From contig CAYXKT010000118.1 of NCBI GenBank assembly GCA_964465735.1, positions 1 to 8,830 of the forward strand: 8,830 nucleotides of DNA, given 5' to 3'. The translations under genes were made by a program, and so were the position numbers. The stretch's first letter is position 1, and every line of letters begins with the position of its first letter. This DNA is from Erginobacter sp964465735 (GTDB taxonomy: Bacteria > Auribacterota > Erginobacteria > Erginobacterales > Erginobacteraceae). The notes beneath the pieces are model-generated. The model was not told the DNA's origin and did no database searches. It saw only the letters and a program-made list of their open reading frames with translations. This document shows positions 1 to 6,847 of the stretch, piece after piece.

Positions 1-47
1 CGCAAAAGATTGGTGCAGTTCGCCGCATAGAATCGCTCAATTTAGGT
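1..47 (+). repeat. Right end of a palindromic repeat element (cut by window edge)
   Basis: These 47 bases are identical to 8733-8779, the right third of the complete 163-bp palindromic element at 8617-8779. The copy enters from beyond the left window edge and ends at the conserved terminus CGCTCAATTTAGGT. It lies in the same orientation as the complete copy, so the two form a direct repeat about 8.7 kb apart. Identity stops at position 48 (T here, A in the other copy), which helps define the element end. The rest of this copy cannot be seen. Confidence 0.85.
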
Positions 48-65
48 TAAAGCAATTCGGGCAAT

Positions 66-105
66 TAGTGTCTGAACGAAAACCTCAAATCATATAGAAT
101 TTGCC
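66..105 (-). repeat. Truncated MITE-like element, one end only
   Basis: The 17-base terminus TAGTGTCTGAACGAAAA at 66-82 is identical to both termini of the complete element at 8465-8610. By eye, about 36 of the 40 bases from 66 to 105 match the reverse complement of that element's right end (8571-8610), after which similarity stops. The remaining roughly 105 bases, including the expected second terminus, are missing. A TTTCAGAC at 128-135 is only a weak resemblance to the other end. The remnant starts 18 bp beyond the palindromic repeat ending at position 47. Confidence 0.75.
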
Positions 106-175
106 GCCTGAATTATTCTAAAGGTGATTTCAGACCCGGCCGGAGAAAATGGAAAGAACCCCCGAGACCAGAAGC

Positions 176-190
176 ACGCCGAAAAGGCGT
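176..190 (-). terminator. Weak hairpin directly after leuA
   Basis: Immediately after the leuA stop codon (191-193) the minus strand reads ACGCC-TTTTC-GGCGT, a 5-bp perfect stem with a 5-base loop. No T-run follows, so this is a poor intrinsic terminator and may only mark the 3' end of the transcript. No other gene lies between leuA and the left window edge. Confidence 0.25.
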
Positions 191-1708
191 TCAGGATCTC
201 GAGAGGCGGGCAACCAGACGGTTGACAGCGTTGAGATAGGCCTTGACGCTGGCTTCAATGATATCGGTGGAAGATGCCCGGCCATTGACGATCTGCCGCC
301 CGGAACGGACGGATACCACCACTTCACCCAAGGCATCCTTGCCTCCGGTCACCCCTCTCAGCTCATACTTCAGCATCTCGCACTCGATCCCGGTGATCCG
401 GTCGATCGCCCGGCAGGCGGCATCCACCGGACCGTCGCCGCAGGAAGCGTCCTGGAATAATTCTCCTTCTTTTTTCAAGCGGACCGTGGCGGTGGGAACG
501 GTCCCGGTCCCGCTGCTGACGTGGAGATAATCCAGGACAAAGGCCTCCGGCAAGCCGGCAATCAGCTCGTTGACCAGTGTCTCCAGATCTTCGTCGAAGA
601 CGTGTTTCTTCTTATCCGCCAGGGTCTTGAACTTCTCAAACGAACGTTCCATTTCTTCCGCAGAAAGCTGATATCCAAGGGTCTGAAGCTTATCCTGGAA
701 GGCGTGCCGACCGGAATGCTTGCCCAAAACGAGAAGGCTTTTAGAGACACCGACATCGGTAGGGCGCATTATCTCGTAAGTAGTCCGTTCCTTCAAGATC
801 CCGTCCTGATGAATCCCCGCCTCGTGGGCAAAGGCATTCTCTCCGACGATCGCCTTGTTCGGCTGAACCGGAATCCCGGTCAACTGACTGACCAGACGGC
901 TGGTCTTGAAGATCTGGCGGGTATCGACTCCGGTAGTCACCTTCCAGAAATCTTCACGGACCTTGAGGGCCATCACGATCTCCTCCAGAGAGGCGTTTCC
1001 GGCCCGTTCCCCGAGGCCGTTGATGCAACACTCCACCTGCCGGGCGCCATTGCGGATCGCGGAAAGGGAATTGGCAACCGCCAGGCCGAGGTCGTTGTGA
1101 CAGTGGACGCTGAGGACCGCCTCCTGGATACTGGGAACATTCTCTTTAAGGTAGCGGATGATGGCCCCGAACTCTTCCGGGGTGGAATAGCCGACGGTAT
1201 CCGGGATATTCACGGTCTTGGCCCCGGCCGTGATAACCGCCTCCGTTACCTCGGCCAGAAAAGGCAGTTCCGTCCGAGCGGCATCCTCGGCCGAAAACTC
1301 GACTGTATCAACATACTTCCTGGCCAGTTCAACCCCTTGAACTGCCTGCCGGATAATCTCCGACTTGCTCTTCTTGAGCTTGAATTCCCGATGGATCTTC
1401 GAGGTGGCAAGAAAAGTATGGATCACCGGCGATTCCGCCTTCTCCAATGCCCGGGCCGCAGTCTCAATATCTTTCTTCAGGCAGCGAGCCAGACCGGCTA
1501 CCGCAACCCCCTTCAGAGAACCGGCCACGGACTGGACCGCCTCAAAGTCACCCTCGGAAGCAACCGGAAAACCGGCCTCGAGGACGTCCACCCGCAGTCG
1601 GGCGAGCTGACGGCCGATCCTCAGTTTCTCCCGGACAGTCAGACTGGCCCCCGGAGACTGTTCCCCATCTCGGAGAGTAGTATCAAAGATTATAATCCGA
1701 TTTTCCAT
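191..1708 (-). CDS. leuA: 2-isopropylmalate synthase
   Basis: A 505-residue protein catalysing the first committed step of leucine synthesis: acetyl-CoA plus 2-ketoisovalerate gives 2-isopropylmalate. The N-terminal HMGL-like TIM barrel opens with FDTTLRDGEQSPG (residues 8-20; D9 and R13 are the expected metal and catalytic positions). The EFSAEDAART stretch (137-146) is typical of true LeuA, HCHND at 202-206 supplies the metal-binding histidines, and GLGERAGN at 231-238 is the family glycine motif. AHEAGIHQDG follows at 294-303. Residues from about 360 to 500 form the C-terminal LeuA regulatory domain, with GDGPVDA at 424-430, where leucine feedback acts in characterised enzymes. The open frame extends upstream to 1816, but ATG at 1708 is chosen because AGGAGAG lies 9 bp before it and the protein then begins like the family. 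The length fits LeuA (E. coli about 520). It is the last visible gene of the probable ilvD-ilvB-ilvN-receiver-leuA operon; leuC, leuD and leuB are not in the window. Confidence 0.95.
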   Translation of the reverse strand: MENRIIIFDTTLRDGEQSPGASLTVREKLRIGRQLARLRVDVLEAGFPVASEGDFEAVQSVAGSLKGVAVAGLARCLKKDIETAARALEKAESPVIHTFLATSKIHREFKLKKSKSEIIRQAVQGVELARKYVDTVEFSAEDAARTELPFLAEVTEAVITAGAKTVNIPDTVGYSTPEEFGAIIRYLKENVPSIQEAVLSVHCHNDLGLAVANSLSAIRNGARQVECCINGLGERAGNASLEEIVMALKVREDFWKVTTGVDTRQIFKTSRLVSQLTGIPVQPNKAIVGENAFAHEAGIHQDGILKERTTYEIMRPTDVGVSKSLLVLGKHSGRHAFQDKLQTLGYQLSAEEMERSFEKFKTLADKKKHVFDEDLETLVNELIAGLPEAFVLDYLHVSSGTGTVPTATVRLKKEGELFQDASCGDGPVDAACRAIDRITGIECEMLKYELRGVTGGKDALGEVVVSVRSGRQIVNGRASSTDIIEASVKAYLNAVNRLVARLSRS

Positions 1709-1717
1709 AATGCCCGA

Positions 1718-1724
1718 CTCTCCT
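1718..1724 (-). promoter_or_regulatory. leuA ribosome binding site
   Basis: The minus strand reads AGGAGAG here, 9 bases before the ATG at 1706-1708. It decides the leuA start against the longer open frame running to 1816, which would overlap the end of the upstream gene and add 36 residues unlike LeuA. Confidence 0.75.
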
Positions 1725-1753
1725 GGATAACGGATAAAAACATAAAGAATAGA

Positions 1754-1785
1754 AGTACTGGAGTATTGGAGTACTGGATTATTGT
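1754..1785 (+). repeat. Period-8 tandem array (AGTNNTGG units)
   Basis: Four successive octamers in the 86-bp spacer between the receiver gene and leuA: AGTACTGG, AGTATTGG, AGTACTGG, ATTATTGT. The first three differ at one position; the fourth is more diverged. The same octamer pattern occurs in both arms of the hairpin at 7203-7252, so this is probably a dispersed simple-repeat family of this genome. It lies in the transcribed spacer upstream of the leuA ribosome binding site; no regulatory role can be shown. Confidence 0.8.
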
Positions 1786-1794
1786 AACCCCATC

Positions 1795-2652
1795 TCAGTA
1801 ACTCAGTTCCAGCCAACAGATAAAGTCGGCCAGGGTCGGCCAGGACATCTGGTAATCGGCGGCGTCAATCCGGACCAGGTTAATTTCCTGACTCAAATCC
1901 CGGATCACCTTCTCCTGATTGTATTCGCGGAAGGAGGAGCGGTCCCAGGAGATACACTCCCCCTGGCCGCACTCGGGTGACTTGGCAACCACTTTTCCCA
2001 GATTCCTCCGGCTGCAGAGCAGGATCAGGTGATCGGAATGGTCCTGAACGTGGAAGTGGACGTGGCCGGCCAGATCCAGACCTTCCCGAAAGATGGTTTG
2101 AAAAATCTGCTGGGCCAGAGTGCGGGAGGTCAGGGTAAAATGCGGATGACGGTAATAGAGCTTTGAACGCCGGAAACCAAACCGCGGTTTGTTGGTAGCG
2201 AAGCGGATCACTGCCTTGAGATGTTTAAACGCGAAGGGTTTGCGCAGAAACCCCCTCACTCCCAATTCCTGGATCCGTCTGCGTTCCCGGGGCGGGAAAT
2301 CGTAAGCCGACATCATCACGATCGGGTTGGGATATTTTTTGTCTCGAAGACTTTCTACAATCTGCAGGCCGTCGAGCCCGGGCAACTGATTGTCGATAAT
2401 GAGCAGATCGGGATCTTCCTTCAGGGCCAGGGCCAGACCATCATCCCCCCGGGCCGCCTGGAGAACCCGGTAGCCGTGCATACCAAGATAACGGGTAATC
2501 ACCTGCCGATTGAGCGGCTCGTCTTCGATGATCAGGATCGACTTCCGCCGGTCACGGCCGCGGGGCGGGGATCTGTCCTGACTGGCACGAGGATAACTGG
2601 AGTTGGCAGGGCGGGGAGTGGCCCCCTCCCCCGGACTGGTTTCGTCTTTCAT
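1795..2652 (-). CDS. Response-regulator receiver protein with an unrecognised C-terminal domain
   Basis: A 285-residue, probably cytoplasmic protein. Residues 1-36 are a Pro/Arg/Ser-rich low-complexity leader. Residues 37-152 are a CheY-like receiver: acidic pair E43-D44, phospho-acceptor D87 in LLIIDNQLPGLDG, S115 after the hydrophobic strand VMM, and K138 in RKPF, so all phosphorylation-site residues are present. Residues 155-285 match no output domain I know: there is no visible helix-turn-helix, GGDEF, EAL, HD-GYP or AAA+ motif. This half is rich in His and Cys (HVHFHVQDHSDH at 197-208; C213, C228, C233, C279), so metal binding is conceivable. The gene starts 11 bp after ilvN stops, without a convincing SD site, suggesting translational coupling. 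No in-frame ATG start nearer the receiver was seen. It occupies the place where ilvC often lies, and no histidine kinase is nearby. The receiver call is firm; the role is unknown. Confidence 0.85.
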   Translation of the reverse strand: MKDETSPGEGATPRPANSSYPRASQDRSPPRGRDRRKSILIIEDEPLNRQVITRYLGMHGYRVLQAARGDDGLALALKEDPDLLIIDNQLPGLDGLQIVESLRDKKYPNPIVMMSAYDFPPRERRRIQELGVRGFLRKPFAFKHLKAVIRFATNKPRFGFRRSKLYYRHPHFTLTSRTLAQQIFQTIFREGLDLAGHVHFHVQDHSDHLILLCSRRNLGKVVAKSPECGQGECISWDRSSFREYNQEKVIRDLSQEINLVRIDAADYQMSWPTLADFICWLELSY

Positions 2653-2663
2653 CTCGGAATCAT

Positions 2664-3143
2664 TTATCCCCGGGCAATCGCGGCCTTGCCGGTTCTCACC
2701 AATTCCTTCACCCCGTAATGGGTGAGAAGGCCGAGGATCGCTTTGATTTTGTCGTCAGACCCGGTTACTTCCAGGACCAAGCTGGTGGTAGAGACATCGA
2801 TAACCCGAGCCCGAAAGATCTGGGCGATCTCCAGAAGCTCGGAGCGGGTAGCGGGGGTGGTCTTAACCTTGACCAAAATCAACTCCCGAGCAACGGATTG
2901 TTCCCGGCTGAATTCCTGAACTCTAATCACGTTGATCAGTTTGTTCAGCTGCTTCTCTACCTGCTCCATAATCTGGGGCGACCCCTTGTCATCGACTACG
3001 ATCGTCATCCGGGAAACAGTCGAATCCATCGTCTCCCCCACCGAAAGGCTGGTAATATTGAACCCCCGGCCGGAAAAAAGCCCCGCGATCCGGGCCAGAA
3101 CCCCGAACCTATTCTCGACCAGTACTGATATAGTGTGTTTCAT
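2664..3143 (-). CDS. ilvN: Acetolactate synthase (AHAS) small regulatory subunit
   Basis: A 159-residue regulatory subunit (IlvN/IlvH type) that binds the catalytic subunit IlvB, stimulates it, and in characterised enzymes confers valine inhibition. Residues 3-73 are an ACT domain (TISVLVENRFGVLARIAGLF, then GFNITSL); residues about 86-157 are the AHAS small-subunit C-terminal domain (ELILVKVK, FRARVIDVS). N11, G14 and N29 align with E. coli IlvH positions tied to valine feedback, so feedback sensitivity is likely but inferred. The ATG at 3143 is preferred; GGA lies 7 bp before it. An in-frame TTG at 3155 would add four residues and is the main alternative. It lies 36 bp downstream of ilvB and 11 bp upstream of the receiver gene. 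The length matches E. coli IlvH (163). Confidence 0.93.
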   Translation of the reverse strand: MKHTISVLVENRFGVLARIAGLFSGRGFNITSLSVGETMDSTVSRMTIVVDDKGSPQIMEQVEKQLNKLINVIRVQEFSREQSVARELILVKVKTTPATRSELLEIAQIFRARVIDVSTTSLVLEVTGSDDKIKAILGLLTHYGVKELVRTGKAAIARG

Positions 3144-3179
3144 TATTTTTTCCAAAATGGGTTTTCGCCAGATAATTCA

Positions 3180-4844
3180 TCAAGCCATTCCGCTGATCAT
3201 CTGCCGGATATTGGAGCCGGCGGGGACCATCGGAAAGACATTCTCCTCCCCGGCCACCTTGAAGTCAAGAATCACCGGACCGGGATACTGAAGTGCCTTT
3301 TCCAGGGCCGGGAACACCTCTTTCTTCTCTTCCACCCGTATCCCCATCGCCCCGTATGCCTCCGCCAACTTAACAAAGTCCGGGTTGCCCTCAAGGATGG
3401 TTCCGGCATAGCGCTTTTTGTAGAAAAGTTCCTGCCACTGCCGAACCATCCCCAGATAACCATTATTGAGGATGGCGATCTTGACCGGGAGCTTGTTGAC
3501 CACCGCGGTGGTCATTTCCTGGATGTTCATCTGGATCGACCCGTCACCGGCAATGTCAAAGACGATCCGGTCGGGGAAAGCGACCTGAACGCCGATCGCG
3601 GCCGGGAAGCCATAACCCATCGTCCCCAGACCGCCGGAAGAGAGAAAGGTCCGTGGCTCGGTGAATGGATAAAACTGGGCGGTCCACATCTGGTTCTGCC
3701 CGACTTCGGTACAGATGATGGCCTTTCCCCCCACGGCCTTATAGATCTGCTCGATCACGTACTGGGGCGGGATCGGTCCGGTATCCCGGTAGAATAGAGG
3801 GAATTCCTTTTTCCACGATTGGATCTGCTTCAGCCAGGGTCCGCATTTCCCCGGCTTGACGATCTTGTTCAGCGCTTGAAAGACCAGCCGGACGTCTCCA
3901 ACCACCGGGATATCAACCCGGACGTTCTTCTTCAAAGAGGTGGGGTCAATATCGATATGGGCGATCTGGGCGTGAGGAGCGAATTCGCTGATCTTCCCGG
4001 TGATCCGATCGTCAAAACGGGCCCCGGCGGCAATGATCAGGTCGGAGTCCATAATCGCGTAGTTGGCGTATTGAGTCCCGTGCATCCCCAGCATACCCAG
4101 GGAGAGCGGGTGAGTCTCCGGAAAGACTCCCAGTGCCATCAGAGTGGTGGTCACCGGGATCGAGGTCTGCTCGACCAGCTTTAACAGTTCCGCCGTAGCC
4201 CCGGAGGCGATAGCTCCTCCCCCGACGTAGAGGACCGGTTTGCGGGCATCGGCGATCGCCCGGGCCAGATTGGCGATCTGGAGGGGGTGACCATTATAGA
4301 CCGGTTGGTAACCGGGAACATCGGCCTGCTCGGGATAGGAACAGTCGGTATCAGCCTGCTGGACATCTTTGGGGATATCGATCAGCACCGGTCCCGGACG
4401 GCCGCTGGAGGCGATATGAAAGGCTTCCTTGATCACCCCGGGGAGATCGTCAACATTGGTGACCAGGTAGTTATGCTTGGTAATCGGCCGGGTAATCCCG
4501 ACGATATCCGCTTCCTGGAAGGCGTCGTTCCCGATCATCGCGGTCGGGACCTGGCCGGTCAGGGCGACCATCGGGACCGAATCCATATAGGCGGTGGCGA
4601 TACCGGTCACCAGGTTGGTCGCACCGGGACCGGAAGTAGCAATGCAGACCCCGGTCTTCCCGGAAGCCCGGGCATAGCCATCAGCGGCGTGGGCCGCCCC
4701 CTGTTCGTGCCTGGTGAGGATAAACTTGATCGGATAATTATGGAATTCGTCAAAGATATCGATCACCGCGCCGCCAGGGTAGCCGAAGATAACCTCGACC
4801 CCTTCCCTGACCAGGCCTTCAAATAACAGTTTTGCTCCCTTCAT
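3180..4844 (-). CDS. ilvB: Acetolactate synthase (AHAS) large catalytic subunit
   Basis: A 554-residue thiamine-diphosphate enzyme that condenses two pyruvates to 2-acetolactate, or pyruvate with 2-ketobutyrate to 2-aceto-2-hydroxybutyrate: the first common step for valine, leucine and isoleucine. The N-terminal pyrimidine-binding domain has GYPGGAVIDIFDE (21-33) and catalytic E47 in RHEQGAAHAADGYAR. The central domain has the FAD-type motif GARFDDRITG (274-283). The C-terminal domain has the ThDP/Mg motif GDGS (433-436) ending at NN (460-461), then GYLGMVRQWQ with W470, the equivalent of the substrate-channel Trp of biosynthetic AHAS. These features favour anabolic AHAS over catabolic FAD-independent acetolactate synthase. 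ATG at 4844 has GGAG at 4857-4860, a somewhat long 12-bp spacing. The 89-bp gap from ilvD shows no convincing promoter or terminator. The ilvN partner follows directly. Confidence 0.96.
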   Translation of the reverse strand: MKGAKLLFEGLVREGVEVIFGYPGGAVIDIFDEFHNYPIKFILTRHEQGAAHAADGYARASGKTGVCIATSGPGATNLVTGIATAYMDSVPMVALTGQVPTAMIGNDAFQEADIVGITRPITKHNYLVTNVDDLPGVIKEAFHIASSGRPGPVLIDIPKDVQQADTDCSYPEQADVPGYQPVYNGHPLQIANLARAIADARKPVLYVGGGAIASGATAELLKLVEQTSIPVTTTLMALGVFPETHPLSLGMLGMHGTQYANYAIMDSDLIIAAGARFDDRITGKISEFAPHAQIAHIDIDPTSLKKNVRVDIPVVGDVRLVFQALNKIVKPGKCGPWLKQIQSWKKEFPLFYRDTGPIPPQYVIEQIYKAVGGKAIICTEVGQNQMWTAQFYPFTEPRTFLSSGGLGTMGYGFPAAIGVQVAFPDRIVFDIAGDGSIQMNIQEMTTAVVNKLPVKIAILNNGYLGMVRQWQELFYKKRYAGTILEGNPDFVKLAEAYGAMGIRVEEKKEVFPALEKALQYPGPVILDFKVAGEENVFPMVPAGSNIRQMISGMA

Positions 4845-4933
4845 TTTAAAATATAGCTCCAGAATATTTTAGATTTCCGAATCCCTTTCTGACCGAGAAA
4901 ATACAGAGTCAGCAATCCCGGTCCGCTCGATGA

Positions 4934-6619
4934 TTATTCTCGCGGCAGAAGGATGGCACCGGTCGAGGCGGAAGTCACCTGGTCCGCGTAACGGGCCAGA
5001 TAACCGGAGAGTTGCTTGCCCGAATATTCCCATTTCTTTTTCCGGGAGGCCAGTTCCTTTTCAGAGAGTTTAATCTGCAAGAGCCGACCGGGGATGTCAA
5101 GAGCTATCTCATCGCCGTCCTCGACTAAGGCGATCGGTCCGCCGGCGGCCGCCTCGGGGGAGATATGCCCGATGCAGGGACCCTTGGTCCCACCGGAGAA
5201 ACGGCCATCAGTGATCAAAGACACCGACTCCCCCATCCCCATCCCGACGATGGCCGAGGTCAAAGAGAGCATCTCTCTCATCCCGGGTCCGCCTCGGGGC
5301 CCTTCGTAACGGATCACCACCACTGTCCCGGGCTTGATCTTCCCTTGCATCAAGGCCTTCATCCCGGCTTCTTCGGAATTAAAGACCTGGGCCTTGCCGG
5401 TAAATTTCCGCATCGACTCAGCAACCGCTGACTGCTTAACCACACCACCCTCCGGGGCCAAATTGCCCTGGAGAACGGCGATCCCGCCCTCTTTGCTGTA
5501 GGCCCGCTCGGGACTCCGGATAACTTCCGGATCGATGACCTTAGCGGAACGGCAGATCTGTTTCCAGCTCCGCCCGTTCACGGTCGGCAGGTCGTAAACC
5601 CGGTCACCGAGAACCTTCATCACCGCCGGGATTCCCCCGGCCAGATCAAGGTCTTGCATCATATGCTCCCCGCCCGGACGCATATCCGCCAGGTGCGGGG
5701 TGGCTCGGCTGATCCGGTCGAAGTCGGCCAGCTCCAGGCCGATACCCAGCTCCGAGGCGATCGCCATCAGGTGGAGGACAGTATTGGTCGAGCCGCCCAG
5801 GGTCATATCCACCGCGATCCCATTCTCCAGTGCCTTCCGGGTCATAATATCTCGAGGCCGGATATCTTCTTTGATTAGAGAGACGACCCGCTGCCCGCTG
5901 AGGTAGGCGATCCGCTTCTTGGCGGCCATAACCGCCGGGACGGTAGCGCAGCCGCTCAGACTCATCCCGATCGCCTCAGTGATGCAGGCCATCGTATTGG
6001 CAGTGTACATCCCCTGACAGGAACCGGGGCCGGGACAGGCCTCAATTTCCAGCTTCGAGACCGCGTCCTCACTGATCTGACCGGCCTGGGCTCGGCCAAT
6101 CGCCTCGAAAGTGTCCCGAACCATAGAAAGCCGGCGGTTCTGATAATGCCCGGCCAGCATCGGCCCGGCGGTGACAACAATCGTAGGGATATTCAGCCGG
6201 GCGGCCGCCATCAGCATCCCCGGTGTGATCTTGTCGCAGTTGGTCAGAAGAACCAACCCATCCAGTGCGTGGCCAAGAGCGACCATCTCGATTATATCGG
6301 CGATCAGACCTCGAGTCGGCAGAGAACAGTACATCCCCGGATGACCCATCGCGATCCCGTCGCAGATCCCCGGCACGGTCAAAAGAAACGGCTTGCCACC
6401 GGCGGCATAAACCCCGTTCTCGATTGAACGTTCCAGATCCCGCATCCCCACGTGTCCGGGGATCAGATCGGTGAAACTGGAGACCAGGCCGATATAGGGC
6501 TTTTTCAGATCGGACGGATCAACCCCGGTGGCGTACATCAGACTGCGATGAGGGGCCCGTTCCAGACCGATCTTGGTTGCGTCGCTTCTTCTCAAATTTT
6601 TCGTTGTTGCTTTTTTCAT
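4934..6619 (-). CDS. ilvD: Dihydroxy-acid dehydratase
   Basis: A 561-residue iron-sulfur enzyme dehydrating 2,3-dihydroxyisovalerate and 2,3-dihydroxy-3-methylvalerate to the 2-keto acids that precede valine and isoleucine; the first also feeds LeuA. Family motifs are complete: SFTDLIPGHVG (48-58), GICDGIAMGHPGM (84-96), LTNCDKITPGMLMAA (125-139, C128), CPGPGSCQGMYTANTM (195-210, C201) and ITDGRFSGGTKGPCIGHISPEA (from 469; S475 in the catalytic GRFSGG). At the place where [2Fe-2S]-type enzymes such as the mycobacterial one have a Cys (PCN), this protein has PGH, resembling the E. coli-type subgroup. Cluster type is therefore inferred, not shown. ATG at 6619 is supported by AGGAGGG 5 bp upstream. 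It is the first gene of the ilv-leu run, with an 89-bp gap to ilvB. The length is typical (about 550-620). Confidence 0.96.
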   Translation of the reverse strand: MKKATTKNLRRSDATKIGLERAPHRSLMYATGVDPSDLKKPYIGLVSSFTDLIPGHVGMRDLERSIENGVYAAGGKPFLLTVPGICDGIAMGHPGMYCSLPTRGLIADIIEMVALGHALDGLVLLTNCDKITPGMLMAAARLNIPTIVVTAGPMLAGHYQNRRLSMVRDTFEAIGRAQAGQISEDAVSKLEIEACPGPGSCQGMYTANTMACITEAIGMSLSGCATVPAVMAAKKRIAYLSGQRVVSLIKEDIRPRDIMTRKALENGIAVDMTLGGSTNTVLHLMAIASELGIGLELADFDRISRATPHLADMRPGGEHMMQDLDLAGGIPAVMKVLGDRVYDLPTVNGRSWKQICRSAKVIDPEVIRSPERAYSKEGGIAVLQGNLAPEGGVVKQSAVAESMRKFTGKAQVFNSEEAGMKALMQGKIKPGTVVVIRYEGPRGGPGMREMLSLTSAIVGMGMGESVSLITDGRFSGGTKGPCIGHISPEAAAGGPIALVEDGDEIALDIPGRLLQIKLSEKELASRKKKWEYSGKQLSGYLARYADQVTSASTGAILLPRE

Positions 6620-6624
6620 CTCCT

Positions 6625-6631
6625 CCCTCCT
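6625..6631 (-). promoter_or_regulatory. ilvD ribosome binding site (doubled SD)
   Basis: The minus strand reads AGGAGGGAGGAG directly before the ilvD ATG (6617-6619). AGGAGGG at 6631-6625 has a 5-base spacing and a second AGGAG abuts the start codon. It is the strongest SD sequence in the window, as expected for the first gene of an operon. No clear -10/-35 pair was found between it and the MITE end at 6702. Confidence 0.8.
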
Positions 6632-6701
6632 GTTCCAGAGCGGCGTTCTGTCAGGAAATAAGCACAGAGGACACCGGACAAATTAAAATAGAATTCTTAT
6701 A

Positions 6702-6847
6702 CAGTCTCTGAACGAAAACCCCAGAAACCAGGTAATTTAGAGGGGAGACAACCAAGCAAGCTGTTTATTTTGCGAGAAGATTGCTCCGTCACTTCGTTCC
6801 CCGCAATGATAAATTCTCGGTAATTTAAGGTTTCCGTTCAGACACTA
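6702..6847 (+). mobile_element. MITE-like non-autonomous element, copy A (146 bp)
   Basis: The left terminus CAGTCTCTGAACGAAAA is the inverse of the right terminus TTTCCGTTCAGACACTA apart from three positions. The whole aligns without gaps to 8465-8610, which has exactly the same length; by eye about 116 of 146 bases match. The interior is itself an imperfect inverted repeat, including GATTGCTCCGTCACTTCG and CGCAATGAT, so it could fold end to end. It encodes no protein. It has more terminal mismatches than the 8465 copy, suggesting an older insertion. It lies 82 bp upstream of the ilvD start. TA dinucleotides at the ends are compatible with a TA-targeting (IS630/Tc1-like) transposase, but no such gene is in the window. 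Confidence 0.85.

Noticed and set aside
521..1801. Plus-strand open frame of 426 codons opposite leuA
   Set aside because: It is a shadow frame. The minus strand encodes a complete LeuA with all family motifs, and the plus-strand product is low in recognisable structure and unlike any family I know.
1709..1816. N-terminal extension of leuA by 36 residues
   Set aside because: It would overlap the end of the upstream gene and run through the octamer array, and the SD site fits the internal ATG at 1708.
3135..4826. Several plus-strand open frames opposite ilvB
   Set aside because: All are antisense to a gene with intact ThDP, FAD and substrate motifs. Their compositions are typical of antisense frames in GC-rich coding DNA.
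4845..4933. Promoter between ilvD and ilvB
   Set aside because: AT-rich -10-like strings such as TAAAAT exist on the minus strand but no matching -35 at normal spacing was found.
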